Below, in pieces: positions 32,271-43,174 of a DNA stretch of 64,000 nt; the first letter of the stretch is position 1; every line of letters begins with the position of its first letter. The notes under the pieces were generated by a model that saw only the letters and a list, made by a program, of their open reading frames with translations, did not search any database and had not been told where the DNA came from. The DNA comes from Galeruca laticollis (taxonomy: Eukaryota > Arthropoda > Insecta > Coleoptera > Chrysomelidae). The DNA is taken from contig OY998180.1 of NCBI GenBank assembly GCA_963921935.1, positions 57,986,551 to 58,050,550 on the forward strand, read 5' to 3'. The position numbers and the translations under genes were made by a program.

Positions 32271-33174
32271 AAACGTCTGAAATATCTCTTCATTATCTGC
32301 AATGTTTATCCACTTCATAGATTTTATGTATAATTAGGTATAGTGTTTTCTTATTTACCAAAACATATGTTGAGGTAAATTAGTTCATCTCTGGCATACA
32401 TTTTTTAGTATTTATAATTAACAAATTGGCTTTCATAAGTTGTTCGGGATACTAATGTTCAATTTGGGTTCAATACTACCGAATAACTGATTGTAGAATT
32501 CATTTTTATAGGAGAAATTGATAACATATTTGAAAAACTTATTAAAATTTGACGTTATAAAATGGCAAATGACATTTTTGTTGTGACGTCAACTGACGCA
32601 GTTGTGAGGACGATACAATTCGATGATTTTAGGAACGGTGCTCGAGAATATCAATTTTAGGAACTATTCGCAAATAGAGCAATCACAGGCTTGCGTATGC
32701 ATGACGTTGGGAACGACGTCAAGAATAACGCTCTGATTCCAGATTCAGGGCATCAGTGCGGATGAAACTCAATCATCGACCACCACATCTGCAAGAAATG
32801 AATCACCGGTAGCGACATTGATTTTTTTAGCGAAATATCGAAACCACACATGAGAAACCTTAAACTTTAGAAATATTTTTACAAAAGTTACAACTTTTAT
32901 TTTTTAGAACTAAATATCTTTTTAATAAATACATGGAAAATTATCATTGATGCTGCAAATGGAAGATCATATATGAATTATATGGCAAATGTATGCATAC
33001 TTTGCCCGTAGATAATATACTTTTTAACTAATTAAAAAAAATAGAATTGCGGGGAGAGGAGAAAGACGAAATTTTCGGTATAAGAGTGTCTGTCGTCTAG
33101 CGCAAAAATATATAAAAGAGGGCGGAGTCGAGACGTGACATGGCGCGAGGGACGAGCAGTCACTCTTGATTTCC
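32271..33174. other. Unassigned stretch ending in promoter-like sequence
   Basis: No coding potential. 32560-32800 is less AT-rich (gacgtcaactgacgcagttg). At its right end 33111-33120 reads tatataaaag, followed ~45 bp later by gagcagtcactct, a TATA-plus-initiator layout seen in insect LTRs and genes. It abuts the broken Crypton at ~33175, so it may be one end of the inserted DNA. Confidence 0.4.
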
Positions 33175-33177
33175 AGT

Positions 33178-33800
33178 CAATTTCATTTTTTGTATTGTAA
33201 ATTTTAATTATCGCTGCAGACCTAGATCTTCTATATAATCTACACTAATATTTACTAGTTCTTGTTTGCGGCATGCTCCACTAATTCCAAAGATTAGGAC
33301 TACCTAAAAATTAATATAACACTTATTAGTAAAACACGTGAGCAATGCACAACTTTTTTAAACTCACCTTAATGAATAAAAACTGATCGTCAGGAGCTTG
33401 TGTTATGAAATCGTTTATTTGCAAGGTTGTTAAGATAGAAGATTTCTTTGGTTCATAACCATCATTCTTTCTTTTTAAAAATGCCTTTGTTTTTATATAT
33501 TTAGCAATATCTACATTGTGCTTTATATATAAAGTAGTACGCAGTATAGAATATATTGACCACAATGTATTTGGCTGTACTTTTTTGGATAATTCATCCA
33601 TATATGCAAGTAGTACATTTTCTGAAAATGAACTTTTGATATCTTTACCTTTTCTCCAGTTTATACATTCTTCATATGTACGTTCATATCTGGCTCATGA
33701 TTTTGTAGGTAGGATGTTTAAGCATGTTATTTTTGCTGCTTCGACAATTTCTGGCGGAGTGCATTCACTATCGCTATTACTGTCGTTCGTCGGTATCCAT
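33178..33800 (-). pseudogene. Crypton tyrosine recombinase, N-terminal half
   Basis: Minus strand. Exon 1: SECTPPEIVEAAKITCLN, then a TGA, ARYERTYEECINWRKG, FSENVLLAYMDELSKKV, NTLWSIYSILRTTLYI, VDIAKYIKTKAFLKRKND, FITQAPDDQFLFIKV. An intron (donor gtgagt, acceptor tttttag; about 33298-33364) leads to VLIFGISGACRKQELVN with the first catalytic Arg. A one-base change then shifts to AAIIKIYNTKNEIDWKS, where the gene breaks at ~33178. Same fold and intron position as the Crypton at 6-8 kb but a clearly different family by sequence. Confidence 0.75.
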
Positions 33801-34093
33801 AGTTGTACAGCTGTACGAAGATAATCACAGATAATTGTTCGACGCCTACTTTTTCAAAAAAATTATTAGCACGACGTTTATCATGTTGTCTACCTGTTGG
33901 AGATTGAAAGTATTAACTAGCTGTTTTAAGGATTCATTGTTCAAACTATGCTCCAAATAATTGAAAACGGATATTTTTTGTTTTAATAAAGTCCAAGAAA
34001 TGTCGATGTAAACACACTTTATTTTTAAGAATAAATAAACTGTTGTGTATATTTTCTTAGCGCTATAAGTATCTTTGATAAGAACACAACGTA

Positions 34094-34193
34094 ACAGCGA
34101 TGGAATGGCCGAGCGGGTTAAGCGTCCGTACACTCGATTTCTGACAAACAGTAAGGTGGTGGTTCGAACACGGGCTCTGTGGTTTTTTTTTTT
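34094..34193 (+). other. tRNA-like Pol III sequence (pseudogene or SINE head)
   Basis: tggccgagcggg (34106-34117) matches an A box and ggttcgaaca (34161-34170) a B box, spaced ~43 bp apart as in a type II tRNA (Leu/Ser class). A run of 11 T at 34183-34193 is a strong Pol III terminator. The acceptor and T stems do not pair properly, so this is not a functional tRNA gene. Confidence 0.4.
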
Positions 34194-34435
34194 AAATTTT
34201 AAATGAAATAAATAAATTATATTATATGGACAAATCAACTTAGGAAATACGCATTTGACATGTACATAAATTTGCTGGGTAAATAGTCTAGCATTTCAAC
34301 ATTCAATTTGACAGCTATTTTATCCGTACACGTATGGATAAGTTTTTTTCCGTACGCGTATGAATAAAGGTCTCTTTCCATAGAACTAGACAGTGCGGTA
34401 TATGTCACTTTCCTATGTGGTCGTAGGAAAAATAG

Positions 34436-36320
34436 TTTCTATACGTTATCTTAATCTCAGAGCAGGTTCTTAATAATTATACAGCAAATGAAATTGAAAT
34501 CTATTATATACACTCACTGGCAAAATTATCAATCCACTAAAAAAATCGATGAAGTTTACTCATTAATAAATTTGTTATTTTAAATTTATATAAAATGTAG
34601 CACATGTTCTGAATTTTAAGAAAATTGAGCGTACGTCATTTTACACTGGATGACAGAAAGTATGTTTTTTACTCTTACTTTAAAACTACATGTAGACTGT
34701 CAGAGTTGTTGCATCTTGTAATTTCATATTTTGTTATCAATACATTTGTTTCTTCACAATTTCGTTTTTATTTATTATAATAGCTTACTATTTGTAAAAG
34801 ATATAAAGGATTAAGAAAAATGTTACATTTTTACTATGGTGTTCCAGCGCTACTTTTCATTGACTAATATATTAAGTTGTTACCTACAAGTGTAGGTGTT
34901 GCCACCAGATCTAGTGGAGATGGGAGGTGTAAATTTCACCCGGACAACTACCTAACTCCAGCCGTCACTTCCAAACCTACCAAATAAGTGACAAATTAGA
35001 CAACTACAAAAATGAAAATCGTAAATTTAACAGCTAGTTTATTGACTAGTAACAAAATATATACAGTACTAGGATTATTCTGTGGTCACATATGCTATTT
35101 AACAATCTCTATAAGCGACAAAGAAACAAATATAAATTCAGTGTATTACTCTTTTTCTCTAATAGGATATCATAAAGTGGAAAACGTGCCAAAGTACATG
35201 TCCGGAAGCGACTACAATGTATTACAAATCAAGTATGAATTCATTGTAGGTATTAACAGGTTATCAGAATATCAGAAACAGTAAAAGAATTATTCACTGA
35301 ACGATGTGAAGTGTAATAACCTGCTTTTTCTAAAGATCACCAGTGCAATAACCGGCGTTGATTATGGTTTGAATTTGTTTGCAACGATTGCTGTTACCAG
35401 TGCCGTAGAGCACGAGAGAGTAGGATTCTCCCTCCCCCTTTTTGAACCTTGAGAGAGGGTAGCTTCCTAGCTCGAGCGGAAGGGTGTCTTGGGCCCTCTT
35501 GGGCTTAAACGATATGCCAAGCCTGAGCTTTGAGGTTCACCGTGTCGTCTGAACCCCCGTACGTCCACTGGTCAGTCCACCTGTACTGGAATTATCGGGA
35601 GTAAGGAAAACAGACTAGATAGATAACAAATAAATGTGCCTATATTACAATCAGATAAATAACAAACAAAGAACTGAAAATAATAACTTGAGATACACTT
35701 TCGACACCTATGGTATACAATGATAGCCCAATGAAATTAATTCGCATCGGTAAATGGAAATCGCTAGAATTCCGTTATGTATTTATTTTCTATTTTAACC
35801 AATCGTCTGGTTTTTCCCTTAACTCCAGTTTCTTTATGTATTTTGATTCAACTCTTAGGTAGTGTCTGGTAAGGATAAGGCAGTTCACTACGTCAGCGAA
35901 AAGTGACCGGGTTTCTACTTTTTAAAAGGAAAATTTGGCCTCTTTACTAGAGTATAAACATGAGACCATGACCTAGCTAATGGTTACTTTATTGGCTCCC
36001 TTGATCTGGAGTTACCTACTGGCAGTTTCGTCTATACTGCAGAGAAATGAGTTCGTAACCGGACGTTTTCAGCTGACATGGGTGACCTTCGATGTCCGAT
36101 AAATTTCTAATAAATAACGAAATCTAGTTTTCGAAGTGAACACAATTAAATCTATAAGTATAAGTTCATTGGCACTTCCTAGATATCAGATGTATAAACC
36201 GGTATTGAGTATAAATCTCTCTAAGTAAAATATAATAGGCCAGTGCACTATTTCCAGGAAGGAACATGCATAAACAAAATCTAAAGTGATATAAATATGT
36301 ATCTCAAGTTTAAGTACCTT
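34436..36320. other. Unassigned stretch, partly GC-richer
   Basis: 34506-34540 (tacactcactggcaaaatta) resembles a Tc1-type inverted-repeat tip next to TA, but no partner was found. 34890-34990 and 35390-35610 are GC-richer and could be LTR fragments; no ends could be set. A 90-residue plus frame (35012-35284) has no recognisable domain and is not called. Confidence 0.35.
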
Positions 36321-36322
36321 TA

Positions 36323-36359
36323 GTAAATATCCCTAAATAAAATTGTATAACAAACTGAA
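36323..36359. repeat. Left copy of 37-bp direct repeat around the PLE block
   Basis: gtaaatatccctaaataaaa, continuing to aacaaactgaa, is repeated identically at 43795-43831. The two copies bracket 7.4 kb of PLE-related and (TA)n sequence, as a target-site duplication would. Confidence 0.75.
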
Positions 36360-36399
36360 TATATATATATATATACTCGTATATATACGTATATATATA

Positions 36400-36453
<54 letters not shown>
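36359..36453. repeat. (TA)n microsatellite
   Basis: Interrupted TA tract between the 37-bp repeat and the first PLE terminal repeat. Confidence 0.95.
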
Positions 36454-36634
36454 GTTGAAGGAAAGTTTTTGGACCTCTTTGATATATTGTTTTTTTTACA
36501 TTCTTGGGATTAGGTCCTTATTATAAATCTAACGAAAACTTAGTTTTACAAGAAACATGTTTATTAACGTTTCGGCTATACGGTGTAGCCTATATCAAAA
36601 TACTACAAAAAGATAGAAAGCAGTGTCAATATTT
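36453..36634 (-). repeat. PLE terminal repeat (pLTR), copy 1
   Basis: About 180 bp, starting tatagttgaaggaaagtttt, nearly identical to 41040-41221 in the same orientation. It includes cgtttcggctatacggtgta, the stem of a hammerhead-like fold on the minus strand (36562-36602). Confidence 0.75.
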
Positions 36635-36639
36635 ATAAA

Positions 36640-38525
36640 ACATCTTTCCAATCAAAACAGCTTACCACAAAACGATGCATATATCCTCCTCAAAGATTTG
36701 AGGAAAGTCATCCTTGTTTTAAAACATTTGTTAAAAATAACACGTCAAGAAACTACAAACATTCGCAAACGTATAATCGACATTTATAACTTAAGGTGAA
36801 AATGAAAGGACAACTTTTGGTTGAATTCTTGTTTTTTGTTGTTGGTTTGAACTTAATTATGGTTATAAAATATATATTGGAACAGTATAAACTGTCCATA
36901 AGTAAGACAAACCGTATTACTCCTTAACAATATTATTTAATGACACATTCAAATAAACCTCAATTCTGTTATAGTTTAAAAACAATGTTCTTAATATTAG
37001 ATCTCACATAGAGGAAGATAAATTATTGTCAATAATATTCAAGTTTATAATGTATTCTTTCAGAATGATAAAATATTAGAGTCTAAATTGTTATAAGTAA
37101 TCCATAGGGATGAAATGCATCGTACTAGGTAGTCATATAATAACGTGTGTATTATAATTAATCTATTTACTAACAAGATGGGTTAAATTATGTATGGACT
37201 ATCCTAATTACTCTTGTTAGGAAATATTAAAGCAAAAATGACTGAAACTTTCATTTAATATTGAAACAATGTAATTTATTGTAAATCGAAGAGGTTAAAT
37301 GAGCTAGGAAATATTTCTTTGAAATATTTGTATTCAACACAAAGTATGTGACACCAGAAGGAAGCAGTACTAAACAGTGGTCAAGTGTTTCACTATAAAC
37401 AGTAATATAGGGTGAAAAAGTGTATCTAATAAGAAAAACTAAAATTTGAAATTCAATATCAAGAATTGTCAAACTCAAATTTATTTATAAAATTTCGGAC
37501 TTAATAACAATTTTGGGGGAAAAGGACATACTTTGGGTAATATAGTAGATCGTAACCTTCAATTTTAATATGTTTAAAATTAGTTTTTAGAAAAATTCAT
37601 ATTTTTTATATGTAATAAGTGAGGTTATGTTAATCAAATTTGTCCAGGCAGTCGGTATTTGAACGTGGTAGACGGAGCTGTGTATAATTTTTGCTCCACA
37701 GTCATTTGTTTCCATGACGTAGATTAACTATAATAAAAAAGGAATCGTAAAGATGGTTTACCTGTCGAGCAAAGTTTATGTTGACGTAGAAAATAGATAA
37801 TTTGAACATTATACGACATAAATCATTATCAGAAATCTATATGGAAGAGTATTTTTTAATAATATAATTTCGTTTGTAACCTGTTATCCGGAAGAAGAGT
37901 TTCCTAACAGATGAATTCGCATATCCACTGCGAATTGCCTAACGCCATAGTGGTTTACATTGTCAATTGCTGATGGACAACTAAAATAAAACAATAAAGA
38001 TATTATCTCTTGGTAAGTTTATCCATAATTTACTTACCCTAAATTCAATCCATAATATTAATCCGAACAACAACAAAGGACAGTCAAGATAAATCTAAAT
38101 ACAATTGCAGGTTAAGTTTGACGTAACGAACTCTCACTAGATAAATGTTTCATAAAGGGAAAATTCCCATTTATTAAAATTGTTTTGGATTATTTTTTAT
38201 ACGCTCATCATCTCTATTTCAAATATCTATGTAAATAAATGTATTTGTTTTTCTATATTTATGTTTTAATGAACAGTTTGTTTTGTTTTTAATTGGACAG
38301 TTATACAGTACAATTGAGGGCATAGAGTAAATTTATTTGTCAATGTTCGAAAGTTTTACTAATCTCCATAACCCGTACGCCTTGAGAGGAATCACATGCT
38401 CAAATATACTACCTACAGGGGTAGAATGAAAAGTATCAACGTCTCAGTCATCAAGAAATATAAACAATTATTTTTCTAAATTTATATAGGCGCCCAAAGG
38501 ACGAAGACGTAGTAAAATTAACGCC

Positions 38526-38528
<3 letters not shown>
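36640..38528. other. Non-coding interior of the PLE block
   Basis: No recognisable coding sequence; short frames (such as 37251-37478 minus) show no domain. 37700-38050 contains small direct and inverted motifs but no defined element. This DNA separates the first terminal repeat from the PLE gene. Confidence 0.4.

Positions 38529-38566
<38 letters not shown>
38529..38566. repeat. (TA)n microsatellite at PLE 3' side
   Basis: Pure TA tract ~80 bp downstream of the PLE stop codon. Confidence 0.95.
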
Positions 38567-38567
<1 letters not shown>

Positions 38568-38644
38568 AATCTACACTGAAAAATGTATTAAAGTATAGTA
38601 CACTGAGAAATGTTGTTAATTTATTAGGTTGTAATATATTTTGC

Positions 38645-40009
38645 TCAGATTATTTGTATCAGTTTTTGAGTTAATGCAATGTTTATTTTTTTGAATATAT
38701 ACCATTTCATAGAATTCCAGATTTTTTTGTTATTTTCAGTCTTGAGTATTTTTGTGTTATCAAAATTAAAACTATGGTTGTTTTCTTTTATGTGATTGCT
38801 TAAAGCAGTTTTATTTTTTTTGTCATATTTGTGACCATTGATTCTATTTTTTAGATATTGAGTGGTTTGACCAATGTATACTCCATTGCAATTGTTACAG
38901 GGTATTTCGTATACCACATGTGTTTTTTGATTTTTGGGGATAGTAGTTTTCAATTTACTGAAATTACTTTTTAGTAGATTATGTCCTTTATGACTTACAG
39001 TGACTTTTTCATTTTTAAATATATTTTGTATTTTATCTGACAGACTAGGCACATAGGATAATGTTAGAAAAGTAGAATTTGTTTTTTCCTGTTTTAATGT
39101 TTGGTCTTGCGAGTTATATTTTTTATGTATTTTTTTCTTAAATATGTTGTCGATTAGATTCCGTGAATAGTTGTTCAATTCCAAAACCTCTTTTGCTTTT
39201 TTAATTGAAGATATTCGATATTTTGGATCTGATAAATTTATAGCTCTGTCTGTTAGGCTCATTACTACTGATTTTTTTTGTGAAAAGGGATGTTGCGAAT
39301 TAAAATTGAGGTATCTTCCTGACCACGTGTGTTTTGTGTGCCATTCGGTTTCAAATTTGTCGTTTTTATGATGTAATGTTAGATCTAAAAAGTCAATTTG
39401 GTTGTTTTGTTCAGTTTCAATCGTAAATTTAAGTTTCTCGTGGTAGTTATTAAATTGCTCTAGAATGTAGTCAGCTTTATTATAAGGGATTGCTAATAAA
39501 CAATCGTCAACGTACCTATAAAAGAATGGGAGCTCAATATTCAGATTATCTATTACTGTTTTTTCTAGATTTTCTAACACTAGTTGGGCAATTACGCTTG
39601 AAATGGATGCGCCCATTGCACATCCTTCTATTTGTTTATAGTATTTATTATTATATAGAAAGTAAGTAGAAGTCAAAGTAAGTGTAATTGCTTCCAAAAA
39701 TTCTTCAAGTTCGATTTCAGTGTGATTTTTTATAAAGTCCCATTTCCTTCTTATTAATGTTAGAGTTAACTCCAATGGAACATTTGTGTATAGTGACACG
39801 ACGTCTGAAGAGATTAAAATATAATTATTAGGTAGTTTAACGTTATTGATTTTATTTTTAAAATACCATGAGTCTTTAATGTAATACTTGTTGTTATATA
39901 CTACATTACTTAAAATATTTTTTAGATATTTGGATAAGTTTTCAAATGGAGACTGAATACATGAAATTATAGGTCTTAAAGGTATTTCTTGTTTGTGTAA
40001 TTTAGGCAA
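38645..40009 (-). CDS. PLE reverse transcriptase and GIY-YIG endonuclease
   Basis: An open frame of 454 residues, the RT-EN part of a Penelope-like protein. RT: PKLHKQEIPLRPIIS at the start (usual entry G-L-P-K-x-H-K), ILISSDVVSLYTNVP (motif A, Asp kept), GCAMGASISSVIAQL (motif B), FFYRYVDDCLLAI (motif C, YVDD), QIDFLDLTLHHKND (motif D/E). A helical linker follows, then GIY-YIG: VVYEIPCNNCNGVYIGQT with its Cys pair, catalytic KNRINGHK, and SNHIKENNHSF. All key residues of both domains look intact. The start Met is arbitrary; the frame is joined to the N-terminus by a shift at ~40010. Confidence 0.9.
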   Translation of the reverse strand: MPKLHKQEIPLRPIISCIQSPFENLSKYLKNILSNVVYNNKYYIKDSWYFKNKINNVKLPNNYILISSDVVSLYTNVPLELTLTLIRRKWDFIKNHTEIELEEFLEAITLTLTSTYFLYNNKYYKQIEGCAMGASISSVIAQLVLENLEKTVIDNLNIELPFFYRYVDDCLLAIPYNKADYILEQFNNYHEKLKFTIETEQNNQIDFLDLTLHHKNDKFETEWHTKHTWSGRYLNFNSQHPFSQKKSVVMSLTDRAINLSDPKYRISSIKKAKEVLELNNYSRNLIDNIFKKKIHKKYNSQDQTLKQEKTNSTFLTLSYVPSLSDKIQNIFKNEKVTVSHKGHNLLKSNFSKLKTTIPKNQKTHVVYEIPCNNCNGVYIGQTTQYLKNRINGHKYDKKNKTALSNHIKENNHSFNFDNTKILKTENNKKIWNSMKWYIFKKINIALTQKLIQII

Positions 40010-40985
40010 ACCATATATTCTGGGTGGTATAGCATTTAGTATTTTTAATCCGCAGTTTTGGGTGATATATACATTTTTTTTCCCATCTGCTTACTAGCTC
40101 ATTGTTAGCCTTTTGATAAATATTTGTTGGATCATTCTTTATTTCTTTGTACGTTTTCTGATCTGAAATTAAATAATTGATTTTTCGGTCATAATCTTGG
40201 GTATACATTAATACAATTTTGTTTGATTTATCAGGTTTTAAAATCTTTAGATCAGGATTTTCTTTTAGAAAGACTTTTGTTTGTTTTACCTTTTCAAGTA
40301 ATGACTGTTGCTGTCTATTAAGTTTTTTTTTGGTATAATTGTTTTTGTGGTTTGTGATTACATTACAGCATTTTGACCTAATGTCGTCTCAATTTGTGGG
40401 TGTAACATTTGGTAAATTATATTCGATATTGCATATTAACTCAGTGATTGGTATTTCTTCTGGCTTTTCAATAGGTATTGCAAAATTTGGTCACAAGCTT
40501 AAAATTTCTAATACGTTATTCGGTACATGAATGTTGGTTAGTTTTTCAACCCAATTTTTATTTTCAATAGAGCTATTATTATCTTTTATTTTCTGTTGTA
40601 GACGTGAAATTTTATTTATATTTTTTTGTTTGATTTGGTTAAATAACCTTTCATTTTTGTCAGATTCCTTTTCCAAAAACTTATTAAAAATGTCGGACGG
40701 TAGATTATTTTTTAAAAAACTAGAGATGTTTTTTTTCAATACTTGAATTGTTCAAGTTTTTCACAGTATCAGTGATTAATATATTGAGTGTGTCTATCCT
40801 AAATGTGGCAACAGTATTCTCCTCAAATTTTTGCTGAAGACATTTATATGTTTTAAATTTATATTTAAGAATGAAGGTGTTAAATTTTCGGTTTAACAGC
40901 GTAACAAAAATATTCTGCGGTTTTTTTGATTTGTAGTTTTCAACATTATTTTTGAAAGTGTTTTCATTTTATTTATGACATCTGT
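40010..40985 (-). pseudogene. PLE N-terminal region, frame-disrupted
   Basis: Pieces on the minus strand: 40985-40740 a helical start (FNTFILKYKFKTYKCLQQ); 40739-40491 FLKNNLPSDIFNKFLEKE and WVEKLTNIHVPNNVLEIL; then, after a frame change, FAIPIEKPEEIPITELIC; a TGA near 40388; and 40208-40002 VLMYTQDYDRKINYLISD with NIYQKANNELVSRW. This order matches the upstream part of Penelope proteins (the W-V-x-N-L-T block, then F-A-I-P). Three lesions separate it from the intact RT-EN part. Confidence 0.75.
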
Positions 40986-41039
40986 TCCATAGTTATCTCT
41001 GATGTTGCTGTAAGAGAGCATATTTTCACCCTTGCTCGG

Positions 41040-41221
41040 TATATAGTTGAAGGAAAGTTTTTGGACCTCTTTGATATATTTTTTTTATATTCTTGGGATT
41101 AGGTCCTTATTATAAATCTAACGGAAACTTAGTTTTACAAGAAACAGGTTTATTAACGTTTCGGCTATACGGTGTAGCCTTTATCAAAATACTACAAAAA
41201 GATAAAAAGCAGTGTCAATAG
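41040..41221 (-). repeat. PLE terminal repeat (pLTR), copy 2
   Basis: Direct repeat of 36453-36634. It is followed at 41222-41262 by a short inverted echo of its own start (gatttataataaggaccta) and then by (TA)n. Minus-strand 41151-41191 can adopt a hammerhead-like fold. Confidence 0.75.
41151..41191 (-). ncRNA. Hammerhead-ribozyme-like fold in PLE terminal repeat
   Basis: The minus strand reads tatt, TTGATAA, stem ggcta/tagcc, GAAA, a minimal ACGT stem III, a GTT triplet, then aata. Layout fits a type I hammerhead with a very short stem III. Compared with the core CUGAUGA, C3 is T and G8 is A; G8 is essential, so cleavage is doubtful. The copy at 36562-36602 has a further change. Confidence 0.4.
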
Positions 41222-41258
41222 ATTTATAATAAGGACCTAATACCAAGAATATAAAAAA

Positions 41259-41261
<3 letters not shown>

Positions 41262-41314
<53 letters not shown>
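41262..41314. repeat. (TA)n microsatellite
   Basis: TA tract directly after the PLE terminal repeat and at the start of a dispersed repeat shared with 53.4-55.5 kb. Confidence 0.95.
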
Positions 41315-41318
<4 letters not shown>

Positions 41319-43020
41319 TGTATTATATTGTGTGTAGAATTTTAATTGTTTAAATTAAATGTTTTTAAACCTTCCTATTAATTAAATTTTTAATTCGCCT
41401 CACGTTGGGCCGACAAACTTGTACTTAATATAAGAATATGAATATTTATCAATATGTGAATATAATAATTAAAATTTTATTTGCCCAACGTTGCTGGTGC
41501 CAAATTTGTATTGGATATAAATATTACGAGTATTTATTATTTGAAACTGAATAATTGTTAATAATCGTTGAACATATATAACTCTATCAAAGGGTAGGGT
41601 TCAATTGCGCCATTGGATTGTGAAATTAAAATGAACAAACTTATGATTTCAGATTTTTTTTAAAACATAGTTTATAAACTGGAAATGTGTATACACTACA
41701 AAAATAATAAACTATAATTACTTTGAAACAATAAAAATACTAGATTGATTACTAATCATGAATGCATTCCTTTTCTTTTTAAATAAAGGCCTATTTTAAT
41801 TTAGAGATCTCTAATACACTATTTTAAAACGGTACCTTTCATTCACTAAGTTTGTATCCACTTGAAACCAATCTTCACTTTCAATTTCTTTGCTGTTGTA
41901 CTATCCAAATAAGCAAACCTGGAGCTGAATCAATATCACCATCGATCGGATCGTCATCCAAGGATGTACTATTGTAGGTACTACTTTTAACGAAGGTTTT
42001 TTTATTGTGAAAACCTTTAGGTAAATCTACTTTTGAACATAAATTATTACCTCCAGAATTCAAATATGAATCGTATTCTTCTCCTTCGATAACTTCAGCT
42101 ACACTTTTTATTTACAGCTACAGTTCCAAGAAGTGAACTTTCACCTTTCCCTTTTAGTTTTTCCTAAATGTTCGATGTCCTCTCCACCGCATATATAGAA
42201 CTGTACCACGAATCAAATAGCAATTAACTCCCTTACGGAGATCACTCGACGTTTATTTTCCACCAAATCCTTTCAAAAGGGTAGTTTTACTGTATATACT
42301 ATATTTTTTTATAAGTTTTTCTTTAAATTTTACCACATTTACGAGTTAAATTATTATATTACTTTCACTTTGACGTTTTTCCAAATCACTGACGTTTTTC
42401 GTTCCCATCATAATCAACCTCGTTCCGGGTTGCTAGCGAAACTTATCTATCTATACATTATGAATTATATAAACATTGTATCTTTGTCGATGATTGGCTG
42501 CTTATATTACAATGAACCATTAAATTTTAAATGAAGCATGAAATAATATTCTAGTATTCGAAATGAGAATGTATATAGATGAGGATTTTATACATATAAA
42601 TATAACCATAACTTATTCACTATTTATTAAAAATTCCTGAAATCCCTTGCATAAAACAACATATCTACTAAATATATAAAAATATGTCGTGTTTCTTTTA
42701 AATTATTATAAATTTCATTCTAATTTCGACGGACTCTTTTGAAATTACGTCATATACTGAATTATTAGTGTTAATTTCCGTTGAAAATGAATTGGATTTC
42801 AATATTTTCGATTCTGACGGTTTAACGAGTATATTGTCTGTTTCACTGTCTTTGTTGATTTTTATTCAGTATTGTTGTGAGGATTTTGATCACTGTTTTT
42901 ACTATCGGCATCTATAATTGATTTAGACATGTTTCTTTTTACAGTTTATAAATATTCGTTAATGTATCCAAGCAAATAGATTCAAAGGCGCTCATTATAC
43001 TCGCTGAATGGTTCATACTA
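41315..43020. repeat. Dispersed non-coding repeat, copy 1
   Basis: 41570-42500 matches 53670-54560 in the same orientation (landmarks: gggtagggttcaattgcgcc, gaacaaacttatgatttcag, aatttagagatctctaata, ggtacctttcatt, ttctttgctgttgtac). 42575-42670 matches 55445-55550. Both copies start with a (TA)n tract. No protein is encoded; it could be a non-autonomous or degenerate element. Confidence 0.6.
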
Positions 43021-43022
43021 TG

Positions 43023-43025
<3 letters not shown>

Positions 43026-43070
<45 letters not shown>
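43026..43070. repeat. (TA)n microsatellite
   Basis: Flanks the left side of the 287-bp-arm inverted repeat. Confidence 0.95.
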
Positions 43071-43071
<1 letters not shown>

Positions 43072-43127
43072 CAAAAACAGAATTAGCGGGCATATCACGC
43101 AAAAGAGGTTACAGAGAATGAGTGGTA

Positions 43128-43174
43128 ACCGTAGACATGCATGTCTCTGGCTCATTAGCCTTCATCGGTACGGC
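43128..43174 (-). ncRNA. Hammerhead-like fold, left arm (core mutated)
   Basis: Mirror copy of 43553-43599 on the minus strand. The conserved GAAA is GAGA here, so this copy is probably inactive. Confidence 0.5.

Larger units (their letters stand above)
27129..34435 (-). mobile_element. Third Crypton, interrupted by ~5.2 kb
   Basis: A Crypton on the minus strand, bounded by the ~18-bp inverted repeat described at 27212 and 34417. The gene is split: N-terminal exon and first catalytic Arg at 33178-33800, HxxR and Tyr segments at 27690-28010. Between them lie a hairpin element, a 332-bp satellite array, a LINE fragment and unassigned DNA. About 20 residues around the split are missing. Confidence 0.65.
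38567..41221 (-). mobile_element. Penelope-like element, nearly full length
   Basis: Minus strand, from a terminal repeat at 41040-41221 through the N-terminal coding region (~40985-40010), RT and GIY-YIG endonuclease (40009-38645), to a (TA)n tract. A second terminal repeat in the same orientation lies at 36453-36634. PLEs encode an RT related to telomerase plus a GIY-YIG nuclease and integrate with variable duplications, often next to AT microsatellites. Confidence 0.85.

Noticed and set aside
34506..34540. Tc1-like inverted-repeat tip next to TA
   Set aside because: Only one end seen; no partner or transposase nearby, so no element called.
35012..35284. 90-residue plus-strand frame beginning MKIVNLTASLL
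   Set aside because: Looks like a signal-peptide start at first, but the rest has no pattern and no neighbouring exon or repeat supports it.
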